From contig JASJDM010000013.1 in NCBI GenBank assembly GCA_030065125.1, forward strand, positions 33,451 to 97,450: a stretch of 64,000 bases of DNA, given 5' to 3'. Under the pieces are notes generated by a model. It was given only the letters and a program-made list of their open reading frames with translations, ran no database searches and was not told where the DNA came from. The position numbers and the translations under genes were made by a program. Below, piece by piece: positions 15,543-23,392 of this stretch (positions are counted from its first letter, which is position 1; the number at the start of each line of letters is the position of its first letter). Source of the DNA: Lysobacterales bacterium (GTDB taxonomy: Bacteria > Pseudomonadota > Gammaproteobacteria > Xanthomonadales > SZUA-38).

Positions 15543-15934
15543 CCACCCTGCCCCACAAGATTGCCGTCGAGCGCAGCCTGTCCCAGGCCGACTTTGACGC
15601 ATTTGCGGTGCTCAGCGGTGACGACAACCCGATCCACGTGGACGAGGACTTTGCGGCCCGTACCCGCTTCGGCCGCACAGTGTCCCATGGCGTGTTGCTC
15701 TACTCCATCCTGCACGGCCTGGTCAAACAGCTGGCCCCCGGTGGCCGACAGTTGTCCCAGCAGGTCATGTTCCAGGCGCCCACCTTCGCCGACGAGCCGG
15801 TGCGCTTCGAAGCCGAGGTCGTGGCGCGCGAAAACAACCGGGTCACCATCGCCCTGCAGAGCACCCGGATCAACGATGGTCAGGTGACCTGTATCGGCGA
15901 GACCGTGGTGGCGCTGCCGGAGACCTCGCAATGA
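15539..15934 (+). CDS. MaoC-like (R)-specific enoyl-CoA hydratase
   Basis: Hydrates 2-enoyl-CoA to (R)-3-hydroxyacyl-CoA. The 131-residue hotdog-fold protein keeps the hydratase-2 motif FAVLSGDDNPIHVDEDFA with catalytic Asp28 and His33. Start is GTG at 15539, inside the GTGA overlap with the ligase stop. The following gene overlaps by ATGA. Translational coupling of ligase, hydratase and a degenerate partner suggests a heteromeric hydratase. Confidence 0.9.
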   Translation: MTTLPHKIAVERSLSQADFDAFAVLSGDDNPIHVDEDFAARTRFGRTVSHGVLLYSILHGLVKQLAPGGRQLSQQVMFQAPTFADEPVRFEAEVVARENNRVTIALQSTRINDGQVTCIGETVVALPETSQ

Positions 15935-16290
15935 AGATTGGACAGTCCGCCGAGGTGACCCGCAGCTTCAACTCCGAAGACGTTTCCCGGTACGTGACCC
16001 TGGGCGGCGCCCCCATGCCCGCCGGCGTTTTGCCGGAGCCCCTGGTCGGCGCCCTGTTTTCCTACCTGCTGGGTGTCGAGCTGCCCGGCATCGGCACCAA
16101 CTACCTGAAACAGGAAAGCGAGTACCTGCTGCCGGTGCCGCTGGACACGCCACTGACGGCCCGGGTTGAGATCACCCGACTTCGGCCGGAAAAACACCTG
16201 TGCGACCTGTCCACGGTCTGCACCGGCCCCGATGGTACGGTCTACTGCCGGGGCCGGGCTCTGGTTTACACCGAGGACGTGGAGCAATAG
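15931..16290 (+). CDS. MaoC/hotdog-fold protein without hydratase residues
   Basis: A 119-residue hotdog-like protein. The opening RSFNSEDVSRYVTLGG matches the start of MaoC domains, but the place of the SGDxNPxH motif reads GGAPMPAGVLPEP, with neither the Asp nor the His. It overlaps the active MaoC gene by 4 bp. Pairs of one active and one degenerate MaoC subunit are known as heterodimeric hydratases in steroid catabolism (ChsH1/ChsH2 type). A thioesterase role is another option. This is the last gene of the operon. Confidence 0.75.
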   Translation: MKIGQSAEVTRSFNSEDVSRYVTLGGAPMPAGVLPEPLVGALFSYLLGVELPGIGTNYLKQESEYLLPVPLDTPLTARVEITRLRPEKHLCDLSTVCTGPDGTVYCRGRALVYTEDVEQ

Positions 16291-16389
16291 GTGATTTCGC
16301 CGATAGATTCAATTCGGTAGCCCTCGGAGAATAGTGAAGTCAGCCGTAGCCGCATGCATGGTTAATCCTTGACTCGACCACGCTGACCG

Positions 16390-16425
16390 GCGCCGCCTGA
16401 TTCGATTCCCCTCACCAGGCGGCGC
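16390..16425. terminator. GC-rich stem between convergent genes
   Basis: GCGCCGCCTG (16390-16399) and CAGGCGGCGC (16416-16425) form a perfect 10-bp stem with a 16-nt loop, between the end of the MaoC operon and the end of the opposing crotonase gene. There is no T-run, so termination in either direction is only possible, not shown. Confidence 0.4.
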
Positions 16426-16455
16426 TGCGCATTCCAGCACTCTGATGTCCCTGGC

Positions 16456-17229
16456 TTATCGGCCAAGAAAGCGAGCCATCCCGAGCCAGGCCTCCTCAGT
16501 CTGGATTTGCTCCACGAAGGCCGTGCGCTCGTCCTCCAGTCCCGCAGCAATGGCCTGCTGGTCCGGCAAAAGCTTGATGGTCCGGCTTATGCTGCCAGGG
16601 ATCTGCCGGGCGATTTCCGCGGCCAGCTGCGCCGCTTCCTGCCGGATATTGCCATCGACCATGCGACTGGCAATCCCCCATTCGACGCAGTCCCGGGCGC
16701 GGATCGGCCGGTTGGTGGCGAGTACATCCATGACCCTGGCCCGGCCCACCAGCCCGGGCAGGATCGCTGTCCAGCCGCCGTCGGGGCTGAATCCCACGAC
16801 CGGGTAGTAGGGCTGGATGCGCACCTTGGGGGACACCAGCACCAGGTCGGACGCCAGCAGCAGTCCCAAGGAACCGCCGGTGACCAGTCCGTGACAGGCG
16901 CATACCACCGGGACCGGCAGCGCCATCATCGTCAGCATGGATTGATTGAGCAGCCCGACCAGGTTGTGGGCGTACGCCGCCACCTTTTCTCGACCCTGAT
17001 CATGGAACGCAGCAACGTCCCCACCGGTGGAAAAGGAAGCACCGTTAGCCCGCAGCACCACGGCCCGCACATCCGGATCCCGGCCAATGGCCTCCAGCGC
17101 CGAGCACAGCGATTGCAGCAGTTCCGGGACCAGGCTGTTGTGTCGCCGGGGACGGTTCAAGGTCAGAGTGGTAACAACCCCTTGTTCCAGTTCTACCAGG
17201 TGAGATTCCTCGACATCCATTCCGAACAT
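16456..17229 (-). CDS. Enoyl-CoA hydratase/isomerase (crotonase) family protein
   Basis: A 257-residue crotonase-fold protein acting on acyl-CoA. The CoA/oxyanion segment GASFSTGGDV and second oxyanion stretch HGLVTGGSLG are present. By alignment to rat hydratase the two catalytic Glu positions read Gly (in GGSLGLLLASD) and Tyr (in QPYYPVVG), while an Asp is kept in GFSPDGGW, the position used by isomerases such as PaaG (PDSGG). An enoyl-CoA isomerase role is therefore more likely than hydration. An ATG at 17220 is an alternative start. It converges on the ligase/MaoC operon. Confidence 0.87.
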   Translation of the reverse strand: MFGMDVEESHLVELEQGVVTTLTLNRPRRHNSLVPELLQSLCSALEAIGRDPDVRAVVLRANGASFSTGGDVAAFHDQGREKVAAYAHNLVGLLNQSMLTMMALPVPVVCACHGLVTGGSLGLLLASDLVLVSPKVRIQPYYPVVGFSPDGGWTAILPGLVGRARVMDVLATNRPIRARDCVEWGIASRMVDGNIRQEAAQLAAEIARQIPGSISRTIKLLPDQQAIAAGLEDERTAFVEQIQTEEAWLGMARFLGR

Positions 17230-17290
17230 ATTGAATGACCGGACCGGATAGTCAACGGTGGTCGGCTACGGCGAATTCAGCGGGCCGAAG

Positions 17291-17327
17291 GCCCAAAAAT
17301 CAGAACGCCGCCCGGGGGGCGGCGTTC
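17291..17327 (-). terminator. Rho-independent terminator
   Basis: On the minus strand GAACGCCGCCC and GGGCGGCGTTC (17303-17313, 17317-17327) form an 11-bp stem with a 3-nt loop, followed by TGATTTTTGG. It terminates transcription coming from the flavoprotein gene at 17437-18459 before the crotonase gene. Confidence 0.85.
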
Positions 17328-17436
17328 GTCATTCAAGAGCCCGGCTGGGGAGATGGCAGGGAGGAAAGCAGGTGCCGAACTCTCTGATGCGAATTCTGCA
17401 CAAGCTGACATCAAGATCTTGTGAAAACACAAATTT

Positions 17437-18459
17437 TCACGGTGAAATTGCCGGGTTCAGGGCGCGGGCGGCGGCCAGGCCGCTGAGGTACGCTCCCTCC
17501 ACCCGGGAGCCGCTGCACCACGCGCCGGCAACCACCAGACCCAGCGATTCATCCACCAGGCAGCCCACCTGCAACGGGTCCCGCGCCAGGGCATACCGCC
17601 ACCGGTGACTGATGGTCAGCAGGCGATTGGGCATCGACCCGCCCGGAACACTGCCAATGACGCGGCCGAAGGCCGCCAGCAGGGCCGACTCCACCGCCTC
17701 AGTCGTGCTTTCCAGATGCGTCGTGGACCAGTCGGGCTGCGCGTGCAGCACCCAGGCTTCCGCCTCGGGGCGGCCGGGCCGGCTGCCCATGCGGCTGGCC
17801 CAGCTCAAGGGTCCCCGGTTGATGAACAGGCCGTCCCACGGAAAAACCGCCGGCGACTCGAAGGCCACCATGACCGCCCAGCAGGGTCTCATGTCCACCT
17901 GGGCAAGCTCAGCACCGAGACAGGTGCCCGTGCCCGCCAGCAGTTGGGTCGCCTGTTCCGGAGGCGTGGTCAGCAGCAGCTTGCCCGCGGTCCACTGGCG
18001 CCCACCGGCCCGAATCCGCCACTGTCCACCGCCCCGTTCCACCGACTCCACGCGACATTGGAATTCACAGGTCACGTCTTCGGCCAGGTCACGCGCCAAA
18101 GCATTCATGCCCGGCGTTCCTACAAAGCGCTGTCCGCGATTGTCCACCGGGCGCATGGCGTCGCCGTCAAACGCCGCCAGCGGCACATCCCATGCAGCGG
18201 CAACACCTCGGCCCAGCCAGTCCTCCAGCTGCCGCTTCAACTCGGGCGACCGGGCAGTGAAGTATTGAGCGCCGTGATCAAACCGGTACGCGTCGGTGCG
18301 CCGGGTCGCCATGCGCCCGCCCGCACCGCGGGACTTTTCCAGCACCTGCACCGTTACGCCCGCTCGCCGAAGGCGATCGGCGCACACCAGTCCGGTCAGG
18401 CCGGCTCCGACGATCAGCACGTCACAATGGAATCCCGGATCGTTTGTCATGCGGCGCAT
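17437..18459 (-). CDS. Renalase-like FAD-dependent oxidoreductase
   Basis: A 340-residue flavoprotein. The N-terminal dinucleotide fold VLIVGAGLTGLVCADRLRRAG, the second FAD motif KSRGAGGRMATRR with FDHGAQYF, and the C-terminal GLVVAGAWCSGSRVEGAYLSG are the signature of renalase-like and amine-oxidase-like enzymes. Bacterial renalases oxidise misreduced NAD(P)H isomers (2- or 6-dihydro forms), so a metabolite-repair role is likely. No membrane or signal sequence. An internal ATG at codon 4 could also be the start. It has its own terminator and is not clearly in an operon. Confidence 0.82.
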   Translation of the reverse strand: MRRMTNDPGFHCDVLIVGAGLTGLVCADRLRRAGVTVQVLEKSRGAGGRMATRRTDAYRFDHGAQYFTARSPELKRQLEDWLGRGVAAAWDVPLAAFDGDAMRPVDNRGQRFVGTPGMNALARDLAEDVTCEFQCRVESVERGGGQWRIRAGGRQWTAGKLLLTTPPEQATQLLAGTGTCLGAELAQVDMRPCWAVMVAFESPAVFPWDGLFINRGPLSWASRMGSRPGRPEAEAWVLHAQPDWSTTHLESTTEAVESALLAAFGRVIGSVPGGSMPNRLLTISHRWRYALARDPLQVGCLVDESLGLVVAGAWCSGSRVEGAYLSGLAAARALNPAISP

Positions 18460-18691
18460 TATGCCTCCAGGGGGTCAAGCTGCCGTGACAGTGCATTCCC
18501 GCGATGGTGGACGCGCGACTTTTCCGGCCGTCGTTCCGTCAAACAGCGCCCCAAGGTCTGATCCAGCGCACCTCATTAAAACCATAGACTTGGCGACTCT
18601 TTCTCGCTAAAGCATTAGATTATTACTCTATCTTCCTGTATTTTAGAGAAAAGACTGACTTTTCCATCAGCTGTGCATAGGGGGTGTCACG
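18460..18691. other. Gene-free stretch upstream of the Sel1/SPOR gene
   Basis: The 232 bp between the flavoprotein start and the Sel1/SPOR gene contain no credible gene. The right part (18570-18660) is AT-rich and likely contains the plus-strand promoter, although no clear consensus was picked. Confidence 0.4.
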
Positions 18692-19795
18692 ATGCGAACA
18701 GCTGCCATACCTGCCATTTTCTGTTTCCTGCTGGCCCTGGTCCCGGCGACCCAGGCGGATGATTATGCCCGCGGGCTGGAAGCGTTTACCGACGAGCGCT
18801 ACAACGAGGCCATGCGCCTCTGGATTCCCATGGCGGAAGAGGGCGACACCCGCGCCCAGTTCCGGCTCGGCTCCATGTACCACGACGGCATTGGGGTGGA
18901 CCGGAACTACTACCTGTCCAGCTACTGGTTCGAACAGGCGGCCACCCGCGGGGTTTCCTCAGCCCAGTTCAACCTGGGCAACGCGTACAAACACGGCCAC
19001 GGCGTACCCCAGGACGAGCGGGAAGCGTCGTACTGGTGGCGCCTTGCCGCCGACCAGGACCTGGCCCCGGCCCAGCTGAACCTGGCCAACCAGTACGCCA
19101 CGGGACTGGGGGTACCCAAGGACCCCGACCAGGCGCAGTACTGGTACGAGCGCGCTGCCGCCAACGGCAATGCCCAGGCCCAGCATCTGCTGCGCACCCA
19201 GGAACGCGCCGGCGAGCTGCAGGCCATGGCCGACAGCAGCAGGCAGCAGCAGACGGAGGGTGCCGCCGACGAAACGCACCGGAATCCATCGCCAGTGGAG
19301 GCAGCTTTAGCCGCTATTAACACCTCACTGCCGGCGCCGAAACCGATCGTATCCGCACCACCGGCAAAAGCTGCCGCCGTGGCGACGCCGGTGCCCCAGG
19401 GGGCAACAGGTCCCGCGGTGACGGCAGATTCAGCGGCATCCTCGTCCATGCGCGGCGCCAGCTGGCTGATGCAGCAGGACCCGGATCACTTCACCCTGCA
19501 GCTGATCGCCGTCAGCAAGCCCGAAAGCCTGGAGCGCTACGTCGACCAGCATCGGCTGCGGGAACCGGCGGACGGTGTCGCCCAGGACCTGGGTTACTTC
19601 AGCTTCCAGCGCGACGGGCGGGACCTTTACGTTCTCGTGCTGGGCGTGTTCGCTGACCGGGCCTCGGCCCAGGCCTGGCGCTCCCAGCTGCCTGAATCGG
19701 TTCTCAGTAACTCACCCTGGATCCGGCGCGTGGGGGACCTGCACCAGATCATGACGCCCGCCGACAGGAGACTCAGCGCGGTGGATTCCCGCTGA
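18692..19795 (+). CDS. Exported Sel1-repeat protein with C-terminal SPOR domain
   Basis: A 367-residue periplasmic protein. A signal peptide (ends ATQA) is followed by four Sel1-like/TPR repeats (about residues 27-170, such as AQFRLGSMYHDGIGV, AQFNLGNAYKHGHGV and AQLNLANQYATGLGV), an Ala/Pro-rich linker, and a C-terminal SPOR domain (about 262-350) that binds denuded peptidoglycan at the septum. It probably works at the cell wall. The 230 bp upstream hold no gene and are AT-rich near 18600-18660, likely the promoter. Its stop lies inside the 3' end of the opposing AraC-type gene. Confidence 0.88.
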   Translation: MRTAAIPAIFCFLLALVPATQADDYARGLEAFTDERYNEAMRLWIPMAEEGDTRAQFRLGSMYHDGIGVDRNYYLSSYWFEQAATRGVSSAQFNLGNAYKHGHGVPQDEREASYWWRLAADQDLAPAQLNLANQYATGLGVPKDPDQAQYWYERAAANGNAQAQHLLRTQERAGELQAMADSSRQQQTEGAADETHRNPSPVEAALAAINTSLPAPKPIVSAPPAKAAAVATPVPQGATGPAVTADSAASSSMRGASWLMQQDPDHFTLQLIAVSKPESLERYVDQHRLREPADGVAQDLGYFSFQRDGRDLYVLVLGVFADRASAQAWRSQLPESVLSNSPWIRRVGDLHQIMTPADRRLSAVDSR

Positions 19796-20822
19796 GCCGA
19801 TTCCCCGATCGATCACCTCGCAAGACCCGGGGTGAACACCCAAACCAGCGGCGGCAGGCACGGGTAAAGGCACTGGTCTCCGAGTAGCACAGCACCTCGG
19901 CCACTGCGGCAATGCTCATCTCCGATTCCACCAGAAGCTGTCGGGCCTGCTCCCGACGGACCTGTTCCAGCAGCTCGGTAAACGTCGTGCCTTCGGTCCG
20001 CAGTTGTCGGTGCAATGTCCTGCGGTGCACGCCGCAAAGGTCCGCCACCCGCTGAATGCTGCAGTGGCCGGATTTCAGGGCGTGGTCGATCATCAGCGAG
20101 GTCTGGGCTTTCACGTCGTTGCGATACTCGCGCCGCAGACGCTCCAGGTATTGGTGCACCAACTGCTTCATCGACCGGTCCGCCGAGGCCAGCGGCCGAT
20201 CCAGGTCGGATCTGGGAAACACCATGGAGTTGGCGGGCTGGCGCCAGCGGACGGGACAGCCGAACAATTTCAGGTAGGTGCCTCGCACCCGTGTCGACTC
20301 CGGCGGGCCGTGAAAAAAATGCACGGCGCCTGGACTCCAACGCGGCCCGACCAGCTGACGCATCACCGACAGGCCCGCCCCCAGACTGAGCTCAGCGGAG
20401 TGGCGCAGGCCAGCCATTTGACCGGGATCCCCGGACAGCACGAATGAGAAACTGACCTCGGACTCGCCCGCCTCCAGGTCCAGCCGGGCACCCCTGACCT
20501 GGAAAAAGAAATAGCGCCGCAGCTCACCCAGGGCAGCGCCCAAGGAAGACGAATGCTGCATGGCAAAACCCAGCGCACCCAGCAGTGCCTGGGGTTTCTG
20601 GCGTGACCCCAGCAAGACCGCGAACTCAGGCGTCCTGGTGCGCCTGGCCGCCAGTGCCAGGGCGGCCTCGAACCCGGACAACGGCAGGTAATCGTCCTCG
20701 CGGTCCGGCAGCAGGCATTCACGCGGCAGTCCCGCCTCGGCCAGCAGCGCCAGCGGATCCTGGCCCAGGCTGGCCACCAGTTCGGCGTAGCCGCTGATCG
20801 AGCCCGCCCTGACGCTTTGCAT
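19773..20822 (-). CDS. AraC family transcriptional regulator
   Basis: An AraC-type activator with an N-terminal arabinose-binding-like (PF12625 type) domain, about residues 10-190, and a C-terminal HTH_18 pair (LCGVHRRTLHRQLRTEGTTF and EMSIAAVAEVLCYSETSAFTRACRRWFG). I choose the ATG at 20822 (MQSVRAGSISGYAELV); upstream in-frame ATGs at 20843 and 20858 would overlap the presumed operator. The gene is divergent from alkB with 106 bp between, so it is very probably the alkane-responsive regulator. Its 3' end overlaps the Sel1 gene tail by 23 bp. Confidence 0.9.
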   Translation of the reverse strand: MQSVRAGSISGYAELVASLGQDPLALLAEAGLPRECLLPDREDDYLPLSGFEAALALAARRTRTPEFAVLLGSRQKPQALLGALGFAMQHSSSLGAALGELRRYFFFQVRGARLDLEAGESEVSFSFVLSGDPGQMAGLRHSAELSLGAGLSVMRQLVGPRWSPGAVHFFHGPPESTRVRGTYLKLFGCPVRWRQPANSMVFPRSDLDRPLASADRSMKQLVHQYLERLRREYRNDVKAQTSLMIDHALKSGHCSIQRVADLCGVHRRTLHRQLRTEGTTFTELLEQVRREQARQLLVESEMSIAAVAEVLCYSETSAFTRACRRWFGCSPRVLRGDRSGNRLSGNPPR

Positions 20823-20849
20823 GGTCTTTGCAGTCTCGCCCATGTCACT

Positions 20850-20881
20850 AAATGTCAATTAATTGTCCCGAAATGTCAATT
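20850..20881. promoter_or_regulatory. Direct repeats spaced 21 bp, probable AraC-type operator
   Basis: AAATGTCAATT occurs at 20850-20860 and again at 20871-20881, exactly 21 bp apart, i.e. two helical turns. AraC-family proteins bind such direct repeats. A weaker third half-site (CATGTCACTA) lies at 20841. The pair ends 47 bp before the alkB start. Confidence 0.65.
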
Positions 20882-20928
20882 GAGCCCCGGCGAATACCCG
20901 CACACTGTTGCCCAGAGTCAGGAGAATC

Positions 20929-22068
20929 ATGATGAGTGTGACCGCCGAAGCCCTTGGGCCCGTGACCTGGAAAGACCCCAAGCGACACCTGTGGATACTG
21001 AGCCTGACCGGGCTGGTGTTGCCATTCATCGGCGCCGCAGCGGCACTGGCCACCGGCTGGGACATTTTCTGGTTTGTGACGCCAATTTACGTCTACGGCC
21101 TGATCCCGCTGCTGGATGTCTGGATCGGCGAAGACCGGTCCAACCCCCCGGAAGGCGCGGTACCCGGACTGGAGGCCGATCCCTACTACCGTCGACTGGT
21201 CATTGCCCATATTCCGCTGCAGTACGTGCTGATCTTTGCAGGGGCATGGGCCCTGACCAGCCTGGATCTTTCCCTGTTGGCCAAGATCGGACTGGTGTTC
21301 TCCATTGGCATCTCCAGCGGCGGCGGCATCAACGCCGCTCATGAACTGGGGCACAAGAAAGGCCGGCTTCAGGCCTGGCTTGCCCGCCTTGCCCTGGCGC
21401 CATCCGGCTATGGGCACTTCTACGTGGAGCACAATCGCGGCCACCACGTGCGGGTGGCCACCTTTGACGACCCCGCCAGCGCCCGCTATGGCGAAAACCT
21501 TTATGGGTTCTGGATCCGCACCGTGTCGGGCAGCCTGAAGTCCGCCTGGAACCTGGAGCGCACCCGACTGCAACGCAAAGGGTTGTCCGCGTGGTCATGG
21601 CGGAACCAGAACTTCCAGGGCTGGATCCTGACGGTTGTCCTGTTCGCAGCGGTCACCGGCTTGTTTGGCTGGGCCGTTCTGCCCTGGCTGCTGGTGCAGA
21701 TGGTAATCGGATTCCTGCTGCTGGAGACGGTCAACTACATCGAGCACTATGGCCTTTTGCGCCAGCGTGATGCGGAGGGCAAGCTGGAGCGACCCAGGCC
21801 CGAGCACTCATGGAACAGCAACCACATCGTGTCCAACCTGATGCTGTACCAGCTGCAGCGCCACTCGGATCATCATGCCCACGGTGCCCGGGCCTACCAG
21901 GCGCTGCGGCACATGGAGGGCGCACCCCAGCTGCCCGCGGGATATGCGACCATGATCATGCTGGCCGGGATCCCACCCCTGTGGCGCCGGGTGATGGACC
22001 CGAAGGTGCGTAGCCACTACCGGGGCGATATGACTCTGGCCAACGTACAGCCGGGAGTCTCAATCTAG
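20929..22068 (+). CDS. alkB: Alkane 1-monooxygenase
   Basis: A membrane non-heme diiron enzyme that hydroxylates the terminal carbon of n-alkanes, using rubredoxin as electron donor. Numbered from the ATG at 20929 (379 residues, GGAG 5 nt upstream), the AlkB histidine motifs are HELGHK (138-143), EHNRGHH (167-173), NYIEHYG (ends 255) and LQRHSDHH (289-296). Six membrane helices surround them. No rubredoxin, rubredoxin reductase or alcohol dehydrogenase gene is adjacent, so electron partners must be elsewhere. It is divergent from the AraC-type regulator. A second ATG directly follows the first. Confidence 0.95.
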   Translation: MMSVTAEALGPVTWKDPKRHLWILSLTGLVLPFIGAAAALATGWDIFWFVTPIYVYGLIPLLDVWIGEDRSNPPEGAVPGLEADPYYRRLVIAHIPLQYVLIFAGAWALTSLDLSLLAKIGLVFSIGISSGGGINAAHELGHKKGRLQAWLARLALAPSGYGHFYVEHNRGHHVRVATFDDPASARYGENLYGFWIRTVSGSLKSAWNLERTRLQRKGLSAWSWRNQNFQGWILTVVLFAAVTGLFGWAVLPWLLVQMVIGFLLLETVNYIEHYGLLRQRDAEGKLERPRPEHSWNSNHIVSNLMLYQLQRHSDHHAHGARAYQALRHMEGAPQLPAGYATMIMLAGIPPLWRRVMDPKVRSHYRGDMTLANVQPGVSI

Positions 22069-22094
22069 GCCTGGATGGATAAACCAGGGATGGT

Positions 22095-23321
22095 CTATTC
22101 CAACACCTCCCCAAAAAGAAACAGCAGCGGGTCCGCCAGGCGCTCCCGCCATGACGCCTCGTTGTGGTCCGCCCCCTCATACAGCCGGACCACAAAGTCA
22201 CTGCCCTGTTCCAGGCCCTGTCGTTCCAGCCACTGCTGCACCGCGGCATGGGTGGGCCCATACTCGCCGTCCAGCCCTTCGCTGCCGTAGTCGAACCAGT
22301 ATCGGGTGCCCTGGGGAACGCGCAACCCGTCCTCGATGTCGAGCAGAATATAGGGCGTTTCGTCCGGATCACCGACTGTACTCGGAATAAAGCGGGCCGC
22401 CACCGACTCGGACAAGATGAAGTGCGACGAGACGCAACCGCAGGCACCGAACACCTCGGGGTGGCGCGATACCAGGTAAAACGACAGCAGGCCGCCCATG
22501 GATGATCCCATTACTGCCGTATTGTCGGGACCCGTCAGCGTCCGGTACTCGCGGTTGACCCGGGGCATCAACTCCTCAATCAGGAAGCGCGCGTAATCCG
22601 GCGCCCGGTGCCAGGGCGAGTACTCCGCGCCCCGCTCAGAACTGCTCCAGGCCGCCACCACGATCACCGGGTCCATCATGCCTTCACTGACCAGCCGGAC
22701 CAGGCTCTCGTCCACCCCCCAGTCCACTCCGGTGTTGGCAATGCGCGGATCAAACAGGTTCTGGCCGTCGTGCATGTACAGTACTCTGAACCGCCGTTCG
22801 GGCTGCTGCTGGTACTCCGGAGGCAGCCATACCGACACGTGACGATCCTGCTCCAGAAATTGAGAGGGGACGTCGGTCCAGTAGACCAGGGTTCCCCTGA
22901 CCCCGGACCTGCGCCAATCCGCAATGTACTGCATCGGGTCTTTCTTGAAATCAACCACCTGGTGCTGCTGCCGGGCATCGTCGGCAACCGTCAGCCGGAA
23001 ATTTGCCATTACCGTACCCGATGGCCCCAGCCCTTCCCGCTGCCAGGAGCCCAGGGTGAACTTGTACTCAAGCTCGGTCCCCCTGGGCAGGGTCAGTACG
23101 GTTCGGCGCATAGTGCCCTCGCCGCCCAGTTCGAGACCGTCAGGGCGCCAGGGCCCCAGCTGGTCCAGGCTGCCCGCCAGGTAGACCGTACCCGTGCCAG
23201 CGGGCACCTGCACCTCAATGGTCACTTCGCAACAGTCGTCGCTGGCGTGGCTGTCAGCCACGGCGCCCGTCCACAGCGCCAGGGGAAGCAGCAATACGAA
23301 ACAGATCTGCAGTACTCTCAC
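22095..23321 (-). CDS. Secreted esterase with N-terminal starch-binding-like domain
   Basis: A 408-residue exported serine hydrolase. GTG at 23321 with AGAGGA upstream gives a proper signal peptide. The N-terminal part (about 30-130, VEIQVP..., VYLAGSLDQLGPWRPDG, LEYKFTLGSW) resembles a CBM20/AMPK-type glycan-binding domain. The C-terminal esterase-D-like domain has GSSMGG around the nucleophile Ser and a His in EGADHNEASW. Likely an extracytoplasmic esterase acting on polysaccharide-linked or siderophore-like esters; substrate unknown. It follows the DUF547 gene by 71 bp. Confidence 0.85.
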   Translation of the reverse strand: MRVLQICFVLLLPLALWTGAVADSHASDDCCEVTIEVQVPAGTGTVYLAGSLDQLGPWRPDGLELGGEGTMRRTVLTLPRGTELEYKFTLGSWQREGLGPSGTVMANFRLTVADDARQQHQVVDFKKDPMQYIADWRRSGVRGTLVYWTDVPSQFLEQDRHVSVWLPPEYQQQPERRFRVLYMHDGQNLFDPRIANTGVDWGVDESLVRLVSEGMMDPVIVVAAWSSSERGAEYSPWHRAPDYARFLIEELMPRVNREYRTLTGPDNTAVMGSSMGGLLSFYLVSRHPEVFGACGCVSSHFILSESVAARFIPSTVGDPDETPYILLDIEDGLRVPQGTRYWFDYGSEGLDGEYGPTHAAVQQWLERQGLEQGSDFVVRLYEGADHNEASWRERLADPLLFLFGEVLE

Positions 23322-23392
23322 GGGTCGGCATCCTCTTTTCAGGCATGGGCCTAAGGTGCCAGACCCTCGCCCTCCCCGCAAAACCTGCTCGA

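Noticed and set aside
16385..16430. Strong terminator
   Set aside because: The 10-bp stem has no T-run on either side, so it is listed only as terminator-like with low confidence.
20842..20858. Upstream ATGs as start of the AraC-type regulator
   Set aside because: They overlap the presumed operator and lack good ribosome sites; family N-termini begin nearer MQSVRAG.
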